From assembly GCF_029867415.1 (NCBI RefSeq), contig NW_026705331.1:124001-188000 (forward strand): a stretch of 64,000 bases of DNA, given 5' to 3'. Below the pieces are notes generated by a model, which saw nothing but the letters and a program-made list of their open reading frames with translations, was not told the origin of the DNA and made no database searches. How positions within the stretch are numbered: the stretch's first letter is position 1; every line of letters starts with the position of its first letter. A program made the position numbers and the translations under genes. Source of the DNA: Vicia villosa (lineage: Eukaryota > Streptophyta > Magnoliopsida > Fabales > Fabaceae). This document shows positions 55,834-64,000 of the stretch, one piece after another.

Positions 55834-56475
55834 GAGCTTACTAACACATAAATCATTGTTGACCTTTCTCCTAATAAAACTCCCATAGAATGTCAGTGGA
55901 TTTATAAAATAAAATATCTTGTGGATGTTAATATTGATAGTTACAAAATTAGACTCGTTGCAAAGGGTTACACTTAACTTGGCAACTAGAAAGAATTGAT
56001 GTTTATGAGATAAAAAAATATAAACTTCCTCATTTATCCACCACTAACAAAGTTAACAAACTCAATAAATCTCTTTATGGCCTTAAAAAGGCCAATAAAT
56101 AATGATATTCCAAATTGTGTGATTCTTTAATTTCTCTTGGTTATTCCAATGTTGATTATTATTTATTTACTAAATCTTGTGATAAAAACCGTATTGCTTT
56201 ATTACTGTATGTAGATGACTAAGTTTTAGCAGGAAATAACATTACATAAATTCAACATGTTTTTTTAGTAAACAAGATATTATATAAACCGGAGAATTAA
56301 GGGTTCTTCAACCTGTTTACATAAATTCAACATGTTAAAACCATTCTTCACATCAAATTTCATATTAAGAAATTAGGGTCTTTCAAATACTTTCTTGGCC
56401 TTGAAGGACTACATCCGCATCTGGTATTTTGCTAAATCAACGTAACTACACTTTTGAATTACTAAGCACCACATG
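55834..56475 (+). pseudogene. Decayed Ty1/copia RT, left part
   Basis: With stops and shifts it reads VSGFIK, YKIRLVAKGYT, then LNKSLYGLKKANK, YSNVDYYLFTK and LLLYVDD, with KLGSFKYFLGLE near 56365-56400. These are copia RT motifs in order, with the middle part largely lost. Interrupted at 56475 by a hAT-type element. Confidence 0.75.
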
Positions 56476-57539
56476 CAGGCCCGACCTTATACAGGCGCAA
56501 GCTGCGCTGTAGCACGGGCCTCCAAATTCTAAGGGCCCAAATTTATTTATTGTTATTAACTAGAAAAATATGAAGAAAAGAAAAATAGACCATCAACATA
56601 AATTCTGAATGCCATTAAGAAAGAAATGAGGCCCCCTCTTCTCCCTATTATGTTCGCTCTTTACCTCCTTTCTATCAAAAACCTAAAACAAAACGCCGCC
56701 ACGTCCCCATCTGTTTACGTCGACGGAGACGAAGCAAAACGAATGCGGTGTGGAGGCGCGGTATAGTTAGTGACTCAGTAGGAATTAGTTTGAATATTTT
56801 GCTTTTATTTGTTAGGAGAGTTGGAAAATATAGAAAGAAAAAGAAACTAATCTGAGAGATAGCTATAGTGAAATAGATACCATGAGGAGTGAATTAAAAC
56901 AGGAGAGATATGATTGACATAACAATAGTGAATGAATTAAATTAAATAAGAAAAGTGAGAGAGTAAGATGAGATGAGATGGGACTTGAGTATGCAGTTTT
57001 ATCTACAACACTACAAGTCTACAACTTAGTAAAATAATAGTATATATTATTACTATTAGCTAGTCTTAATGATAGAGGAACAGATAGATTGCAGGTGGTG
57101 GTGTTCACATGATGTTGCTTTAAAACGTGTCAATCCTCTAAATTTTTTATCCATTAGAGTATTATTTATTGCCAAATTTGTTCACGTCATGCTATTTTCT
57201 TTTTTATACTCTTTTACGTTAATATACTTTTTTTTGTAATCCTTTTAAGTTAATATTGTTAATTTATATTTTTGTTTAGTTTAGTATTTTTTAGCTAATT
57301 TCCAATTCTTAATTTTGATTAATAATTGTTAATGTTTTTTTATTTAATTAAATTGATTTTTCTTTCTACTAATATAATAATTTAATGCAGATTTATTTTA
57401 TTTTTGGTGCTTCATTTAATTAATATATAATTTTATTATAGTTGTATTTTTAATTATTAAAATTATATATTTTTTAAAAAAAATTTAGGCCTATTTTTAA
57501 AATTAGCACTGGCCCTCTAAATTTATTGGGCTGACCCTG
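56476..57539. mobile_element. Non-autonomous hAT-type element, 1,064 bp
   Basis: Flanked by the 8-bp duplication ACCACATG (56468-56475 and 57540-57547). Ends CAGGCCCGACC and (reversed) CAGGGTCAGCCC are imperfect inverted repeats of hAT form. The middle is AT-rich with a GC-rich island at 56690-56765. No transposase frame. Confidence 0.8.
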
Positions 57540-57547
57540 ACCACATG

Positions 57548-58116
57548 TATGCTATCATTTACACCTTCTTCAACTCCATACAATCCTTCTCTTAAACTTC
57601 ACTAAATTGGTTCTACACTATATCATGATTCCACTCAATTTCTTAGACTTATTGGTAAATCCATATACGTAACCACAACTGGCCCTGATATTTGATTTAT
57701 TGTACTACAACTTATCCGATTTGTTTGTCAACCTACTGTCAATCACTTCCACGCTGCAGCCAAAATTCTACAATTCTTAATAATTTCTCGCTTAAGTTCA
57801 CAGGTGGAATATAGAGATCTTGCAAGTCTCACATTTTAAGTCCAATGGATGCATTACCTCTTGAAAAACTTGGATATACATTTCTCCAGCCAACTCCAAT
57901 TTACTGCGACTACAGACCTGTAGTGTACTTGGCTCACAACTCTACTTTCCCCGAGTGCTCCTAACACATCGAGGTCTATTTTCACATCATTATAGAAAAA
58001 TCAGAAACAAGTCCCATCAAACTTTTTTTTCATTCCATCATCTGCTCAGATTGTTAAAGTTCTGACCAAGACTCTTTTTAAATCAGCTTTTTTTACCTTT
58101 CCTTAACCAGCTTGGA
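57548..58116 (+). pseudogene. Decayed Ty1/copia RT end and RNase H, right part
   Basis: Continues the remnant after the hAT insertion: PSLKLH, TQFLRLIGKSIYVTTTGPDI, AAAKILQFL (copia RT C-terminal patterns), then VLTKTLFKSAF near 58058-58090 close to the pol end. Many stops. Confidence 0.7.
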
Positions 58117-58124
58117 CTTACATC

Positions 58125-58863
58125 CAGTGTTTCAAAAACCAGACCGGACATCAAACCGGTGAGGGTACTGGGTTACTGGTTTATTGGTCGAACCACTGAA
58201 TCACTGGTCGAACCGCATGACTAAACCGGGTTAAACCGGATAACTCGGTTGAATAGACTGATCGTTATAACAAAATTATATAGGTATAAAATCTGTCAAA
58301 CCGAATGATTCAGTCCCTACAAAATATAACTAGTACTTAAATTTTTTGAAAACATCATATTATAAAAAAATTTACAAGTTCATAATTTAAATTCGAATTT
58401 TACACATACGTATAACACACAATCAAATAGTACATAATTATAAAATATAAACAAAAGTTTAATCGCAACATAATTTAATTGAATAATTTATAACAAAATG
58501 ATTTCATTGTCTACTAAATTTAATTTCAATAAAAGAAAAATTGTTTCAATGTTGGGATCTCCTTCTTCAATATCAAAATCATCTGTAACAAAATCAACCG
58601 CATCTACAACAATTTTTTATTATTTATTTATTTTATTTTTTATTTTAATTTTTAATTAAAATAGTCAAAATGACATTGTCTTAATTTTTTAAAATTAAAA
58701 AATTAAAAAAATTAAAAAAATTAAAAAATGCATTTAAACCACCGGTTCACAAAAACCACCGATTTTGACTGGTTCAATGACATTCCCGATCCAGCTATTG
58801 AACCAGATCGGTTACCTGACCGATTCCTGGTTCGACCGGTCCGGTCCAGTTTTTAAAACACTG
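58125..58863. mobile_element. Non-autonomous hAT-type MITE, 739 bp
   Basis: Ends CAGTGTTTCAAAAACCAGAC and (reversed) CAGTGTTTTAAAAACTGGAC are inverted repeats. The 8-bp duplication CTTACATC is at 58117-58124 and 58864-58871. Subterminal regions are rich in ACCGG and GGTTC. Also inserted in the copia remnant. Confidence 0.88.
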
Positions 58864-58871
58864 CTTACATC

Positions 58872-59169
58872 CATTCACAATCTTGTTTATCGGGGAGTAT
58901 TAGAAAATATTACTTAACTTGTTAGTTGTGTTAGTCACACGATTATAGAAAATTTAGTTTTTTATTGATGTAAAAATACACCCTTTGTATTGATGTGTAA
59001 GACAACAATAATAATATGGAGTACTAATTTGGGATGGAAATTCCAATAATGGGCCACATTTTAAGCCCTTATTTATCTAGAAACATTACAACACAACAAA
59101 ACCAAAATAAAAAATATCATCAGTTCAATTATATAGCATTACTTTTATTTTTTATGATCTGTGATATTA
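58872..59169. other. End of copia remnant and 3' flank of the root-cap gene
   Basis: Short continuation of copia-like sequence (GGGGAGTATTAGAAAATATTA), then AT-rich DNA that would include the 3' UTR of the gene at 59170. No other gene. Confidence 0.45.
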
Positions 59170-59900
59170 TCAATATTGAGCAATCAGTTCTTGGCTAGTA
59201 GAAGGCCTTTGGAACCTACAAAGTTTGCAGGATGTTGAAAAGAGAGATGGAGTTTGGTACTTGTCTTCTCCTCCCATCATTGGCATAGCAACACCTCTCT
59301 TAACAGGACTAACATAACTTGGCCTATAAGTTTGACCTAGAACTCCTTCCATAAAATCAGTAGGATTCTTAAACTTGAACTGTGTCTCCAAATGAGCAAA
59401 AGCATCATTTGATGGCAACTGATAATTATGAGCTTTGTTTTCTTTTTCTCCAATAGGCCGTACCCTTATGTCCATTTCAAGCAAACCAGAAATTGTGACT
59501 CTAACACTGTTTTTATCATCTGTTCTCTCCACAACCAGTTCCCTTTCATCTTCATTAGTCTTCCATTCTGCATCGTCATCAGTAGGAATGGTTATTAATT
59601 TTCCGTCCCATTTAACTGTAAGAGAGTCAACATTGTCATTCCATTGAGCTACTCTATTAGCTGTAATAACAAGAGTGTGAGTGTCGAACATGACAGAAAG
59701 TGCTTGCACCCATGTGTAGTCGCGTGTCCTTCCTTGAGGCCGAGTACCGATGAAGTGAGCGTTTATTTGGAATTCGTTGTCTGAAACAATGGCAAAGTTT
59801 CCTCCAGTGGCTCCGTGGAAGTAGAACATCACACCGTCGCCACCAACAAAGCGAGGATCATAGCACAATGAACCATAGCCATCACAGTTTGCTCTTCTAA
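59170..59900 (-). CDS. Root-cap/LEA-related secreted protein, exon 2
   Basis: The C-terminal 243 codons hold the Root_cap-type domain: RRANCDGYGSLCYDPRFVGGDGVMFYFHG, then FAIVSDNEFQINAHFIG, VQALSVMFDTHTLVI, and a final FSTSCKLCRFQ. The exon begins after acceptor TTATTTGAAG at 59901; joining with exon 1 (CAAAG|TT) keeps the frame and gives a 537-codon gene including the stop. The domain occurs in a small plant family of secreted proteins first described in the root cap and labelled LEA-related (Arabidopsis At5g60520/At5g60530 group). The biochemical role is unknown. No stops or shifts, so this looks like a functional gene, the only one in the window. Confidence 0.88.
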
Positions 59901-60034
59901 CTTCAAATAAACCAAACAAACTCAACATTAATTCAGTATTATACTTGCATGCATACTAATTTTATTTGAATATGATAGTAATATGAGCTTAAAGACTGTA
60001 TACTGCTGCAAAAAAATTTACATTGTCCTCTTAC
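59901..60034 (-). other. Intron of the root-cap gene
   Basis: 134 bp, donor AAAG|GTAAGA and acceptor TTTGAAG|TT on the minus strand. It is AT-rich and contains TGCATGCA at 59946-59953. Confidence 0.85.
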
Positions 60035-60914
60035 CTTTGCAAGTGGCTTCACATTTGTTGCTGCAGTCAAGGAAACAACCTTTATCCTTCTTGTTCTTCT
60101 TTGGCTTCCTCACTTTGCACTCTTCTGGACATACAAGGGTCTTGAATTGACAAGTATTTTTTGCTTTGCAAAATGCTCTCTCCTGTCCCGATTGCAGAGC
60201 TGGCAACTTTTCAGACTTTGCGGATTCATCATCTTTCGGTGTCTTCCTTTTTGGAACCTTCTCCTTTCCATTTCCGTTGTTACCGATACCATTACCATTA
60301 CCATTATCGTTTCCATTGTTACTGTTACCGTTATCGTTACCGTTACCATTACCATTACCGCTCCCATTGTTCCCGTTACCATTACCATTCCCATTTCCAT
60401 TTCCATTACTGTTACCGTTACCGTTACCGTTTCCATTGTTACCATTGTCGTTACCGTTACCGTTACCATTACCATTACTGCTCCCATTGTTCCCGTTACC
60501 ATTACCATTACCATTTCCATTTCCATTACCATTACCGTTTCCATTGTTACCATTACCGTTACCGTTACCATTACCATTACCATTACCGCTCCCATTGTTC
60601 CCGTTACCATTACCATTACCATTATCATTGCCATTGTTACCATTACCATTGTCATTACCATTACCATTCCCATTGTTACTGTTACCATTACCGTTACCAT
60701 TGTTGTTCCCATTGTTCCCATTACCGTTGCTATTACCACTGCCATTACCATTGTTACCATTACCATTATTGTTCCCATTGTTACCGGTACCATTACCATT
60801 ACCATTACCATTTCCGTTACCGTTGCCATTTACTTGACCTCGAGCAATGAAAGCTTCCATGGAGATAAGTAAGATAAAAAAGGCCACCAAGATGCTCCAC
60901 TTTCCTCTAGCCAT
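60035..60914 (-). CDS. Root-cap/LEA-related secreted protein, exon 1
   Basis: Starts at ATG 60914. Residues 1-26 (MARGKWSILVAFFILLISMEAFIARG) are a clear signal peptide, so the product should enter the secretory pathway and reach the wall or apoplast. Then comes a repeat of nearly pure Asn-Gly, about 190 residues, broken by occasional Ser or Asp, followed by a basic stretch (KEKVPKRKTPKDDE) and a Cys-rich module with nine cysteines (FCKAKNTCQFKTLVCPEEC ... CFLDCSNKCEATCK). The module continues into exon 2. Arabidopsis relatives also carry Asn/Gly-rich repeats, so the tract is family-typical, though its length is probably variable. Confidence 0.88.
60264..60834 (-). repeat. In-frame hexanucleotide repeat coding for Asn-Gly
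   Basis: Units of AATGGT/AACGGT (minus strand) over about 570 bp, with higher-order blocks marked by AACAATGGGAGC (Asn-Asn-Gly-Ser). Because the unit contains no stop in any frame, long false ORFs exist on both strands. Confidence 0.9.
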
Positions 60915-61036
60915 CTTGGTGAACTTTCTAATGATATCTTCTGTTACTTTGTTATACTTATTTAGTGATTTTGAATTGCTTCAATCAATGATGCAAATGA
61001 TATATTGATTGATGGAAAGGTGCATGCATTTAAGAA

Positions 61037-61045
61037 AATATATAG
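61037..61045 (-). promoter_or_regulatory. Probable TATA box of the root-cap gene
   Basis: Minus-strand CTATATATT about 125 bp upstream of the ATG at 60914. A TGCATGCA (RY-type) octamer lies just downstream at 61021-61028. Inferred from position only. Confidence 0.5.
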
Positions 61046-63179
61046 AGACTTTGGCATATGAATATTGGCCTAGAATTTTGGCTTAAGATTCGCAAGCATT
61101 CTTTTTCTAACTACGCTTCTTAAAGTTGATTGTTGCTTGGACTAATGATATATGAGGGATATTCAAAGCTTAATAGCACTAAAAGTGGCAACTAGATATT
61201 AAACAGCTTAATTAACTCACTAACTTGATGTTCAAACAATTCCTTCTCTAAGAGCGCGTGTTACTCTATATATTTTCTTATAAACAATAACAATCAAATT
61301 TATGAGTACGATTATTTCACGTAACGTAAGACTCGGTTATTGTAGGCTTTGACGGTGAGAGCATTAAGAATGAAATTAGCTGTGACAACGTGGTTTTATG
61401 TGTAGAGTTTAGAATAAGGAGCTTGAAATGATGGCATGTGAGTTGTATCTTGTGTACACCAGCTTCTCCAATACACAGTTGTTGATGCAGCGAAAAGCCA
61501 ATGAATTGGAATGGACTGAATTTTGAAAGTTGACGGTATGAGTATCTGCCATGTAAATTTTCTATTCAGCAATTTGTTAAAAACTAAATTTTCTTTTGTA
61601 GTTATTCAAATTGTGACAAATTCCATTATTATTATTAAAGATTAATGTATTGAGAACTTTTATTAAAGAAGTTGGGAAGATTACTAGCCATCTTAATCGT
61701 AGCCGCTCATTTTAAAAAATACTACTTAGTATTACTAACCATTTAAACAAGACAATGAAACTATACTCTTAATCACTTTATATAAAAACAGGATTACTAT
61801 AGTATAAGATTTGTTCATCTATAAAGTAATTGCGAAATACAAAAAGGAGAGTGTTTCATGTGTTTGATATCTAAGAGACTATATATGCAAATGGAATTAG
61901 TGAATGAATCTCCAATTTTTGAGGTTGAGGTTGGAGTATTTATTGAGGGCAATTTAGGTGGTGCAAGAAGGAGAAAAATAATTTTTCTTAGCTTCCCGAC
62001 GAATACATGGAAATGGGAGAAGATAGGATCTTCCTTAAATCTTGAAGGGTCCGGTTTTTTCTTTTACTGTCATCCCCTAATCTATTATCTTTTGGACACC
62101 TCATCGGCCACATGTGATAAAAACATGTAGAATATGAACCTTAGTTCGAATTGGGAGACTCGGGCCCAATGGAGTGACCTGGACCATGTGTGTCTTGTAT
62201 TCCAATACTTCATTTGGTTTGTTCTGCTATGTGTTGTCCCTTTATGGGCCTAATAGAATTATCTAAGTACAGAATCATTCAAGTATGAGACTTGGACAGA
62301 GGTCTTATTGATATGAATCCTTTGAAAATGGGTGAGTCCCTTAAGCGTCGCTTGGACACGTACATCATTTATTGCTTAGACACACTGGCTTTTATCTCGA
62401 GAAGGCATGATCGCTATGAACTGTTGATCATATGCATGAAGCAATATCCAGCCATAGATGTTTCTTCGTTTTCCAACTGCATGCGCACGCCAATGTTAGA
62501 GCAACAATGGCATACGTGACCTAGGCAGTTTTATTCATATTAACATTGTTATGCTTCATTCTTCTTCATGTTACTTCCAAAACTCTTATGTTTTTCCCAA
62601 CAAGAACTTTCCTTTAAAATTTCTCCCAAGCTTGACCTTATCTTCCATCCTTTTTCCATATAAGCTCAAGTATTATGTTTTCCCATTTTCCTTCATATTT
62701 TCCTTTTTCTGATAATGTTAATTATTAGGGATTTAGAAGAGAATGACAATGTAGTAGAACCCTTCACTAGTAAGGAGCTCACAGAGATATAGGAATATTG
62801 TATAAAAACACTAGGTGAGCCGATGAGACTGTTGATTACCAAGTTTTCAAAATATGAATGTGTAGTGTTATATTTGTAAAGAACCTGGCAAGGGCGAGAG
62901 CTTTGTAGCCCCCAGTAGGGGCAACGACCTTGTGTCGCCCTCTAGGAGGTACCGCCTTGCCCTAAGTACCTTCTACTCGCCTAGATACAGAAAATGTTAG
63001 AAAAGATGTTTCTTGGGCATAAAGAAATCAGTGTTAGTAGCTGATCCACGTCTCCCTAGGAAATAGGGATTCAAAGGTCCATCATTGACTGAGTGGGCGA
63101 TGATCCTTCCCAAGGAAACCATAGGCCCAAAAGCATCTATAAATACTTCTCCCTTAACGAGAAAAAGGGACAGATCATT
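61046..63179. other. No supported gene
   Basis: AT-rich intergenic DNA. An ORF of 90 codons at 61858-62130 lacks recognisable features. At 62883-62965 there is a short GC-richer block with GGCAAGGGCG and CGCCTTGCCC, an imperfect inverted repeat. Confidence 0.45.
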
Positions 63180-64000
63180 GACGGGTCTGTAAACAGAGTC
63201 TAAAATAAAACTGCAAATGCACAGCCTATCAAAGTAATATATAAGATTATCGAACCACAGAGACAAATCGTCAATCTATCAACTCTATTGCTAAGGTGCT
63301 TATCTAAGGCGGTTGAGAATATTTGATATGAGTGCAGTGCAAGAAAATAAAGGAATAAAGCAAATAGCAGATAAAAGCAACATGTTCGAATGTAATTCAC
63401 GTATATCAGACAGCGTTCCAGTTACACATGGATAGAATTACTTACTGGGAAATATTTTCTACTTATAGAAAGGAACAATTTAACGGGAACTTTTCGCTTT
63501 CGCGTACTAAGAACTGAGTTTACTCTTTAAGTCTACCCATTCATTTGTCACATATGAATAGTGTGTATTGTGTTAAAGTAGTGAACCTATTTTTAAGAAA
63601 TCAATTACTTGTCTTAGTAGAAAAATGATTTTAACTTGGAAAATTTAACTTAAAGAGATTCATGGCTTTTGGCCAAGAATCAGATTTCAAACCCATAAAC
63701 GCGTCCGAAAATAGTTTCAAAATCGTTTTCTAAAAATGTGTCAAAGATTCCTAATTAACCAAACAAACTGCTTTCGCCCTTTTTGTTCGGTTGAAAACTA
63801 ATCAAGTTTGATCTTAAGTATGAACGACTTTCGATCTTACCCATAAACATTTAAACACAGTAAACTTGAATTAAAGGTCGAAACATCCCCAGTAGTATTT
63901 CTATTAACATAACATTTGGAACACGATCGTGACAACGATCCTTACATTCTAACCCTTATAAATTTAGCCAGACATGGAAATAAAAGTGAGCCTATAAAAA
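63180..64000. repeat. Possible Athila-like LTR edge, cut by window end
   Basis: TAAGATTATCGAACCACAGAGAC near 63242-63264 resembles the Athila LTR phrase ATCGATCACAAGGACTGCGG at 17509-17528 in position and wording, followed by similar AT-rich text. No matching second LTR is in the window, so this is only a suggestion. Confidence 0.3.

Noticed and set aside
60147..60872. Four long overlapping ORFs (over 220 codons) on both strands in the Asn-Gly region
   Set aside because: They are by-products of a stop-free hexamer repeat; only the minus frame with signal peptide, Cys-rich module and a consistent intron is credible.
61858..62130. 90-codon plus-strand ORF
   Set aside because: No recognisable motif, no neighbouring exons, and ordinary composition for random AT-rich DNA.
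1..64000. tRNA or rRNA genes
   Set aside because: No cloverleaf or rRNA core sequence noticed; matches to tRNA 3' ends are retrotransposon primer-binding sites.

Overview
The window is plant nuclear DNA, most likely from a legume of the pea/vetch tribe (Fabeae). That inference rests on a very large Ogre-type Ty3/gypsy element with LTRs of about 4.7 kb, SIRE/Maximus-type Ty1/copia elements, an Athila element, intron-containing genes and AT-rich intergenic DNA. No prokaryotic features are present.

Layout. Positions 1-2282 hold gene fragments: a class II formin PTEN-like exon on the minus strand and the C-terminal lobe of a U-box-type protein kinase on the plus strand. Positions 2283-52700 are one Ty1/copia element (the outer element) that has been a target for other elements. 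Its 5' LTR is split by an Ogre element (3613-36846). The Ogre integrase gene is split by a minus-strand Athila element (17440-29391, exact 5-bp target duplication GTACG). The body of the outer element is split by a second, decayed copia element (39308-48436). A 500-bp hAT-type element (52705-53204) sits across the right edge of the outer element; removing it restores a perfect AGATG target duplication. From 53213 to 59169 there is a PIF/Harbinger-like MITE, a purine-rich tract, and a dead copia reverse transcriptase split by two hAT-type elements, each with an 8-bp target duplication. The only apparently intact host gene is a two-exon root-cap/LEA-related secreted protein with a long Asn-Gly repeat (59170-60914, minus). 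The last 3 kb has no gene I can support and probably runs into another Athila-like LTR.

How the parts work. Ogre encodes ORF1 (DUF7745-like), gag-protease, a spliced RT/RNase H/archaeal-type RNase H/integrase, and ends in a structured and tandemly repeated 3' UTR. Athila encodes gag-protease, pol and a downstream env-position ORF preceded by a splice acceptor. All these elements carry stops, frameshifts or insertions, so none looks autonomous now. The LTR pairs of Ogre (about 17 substitutions in 4.67 kb) and Athila (5 in 1.44 kb) are nearly identical, while the outer and inner copia LTR pairs differ by roughly 2.3-2.6%. This agrees with the order of nesting.

Most interesting: a 55-codon two-membrane-segment ORF that is the first AUG of the predicted Ogre transcript and lies inside the LTR; three tandem hairpins just after the Ogre integrase stop, with compensatory stem changes and GAAA loops; and nine copies of a structure-conserved palindrome in the Athila element.
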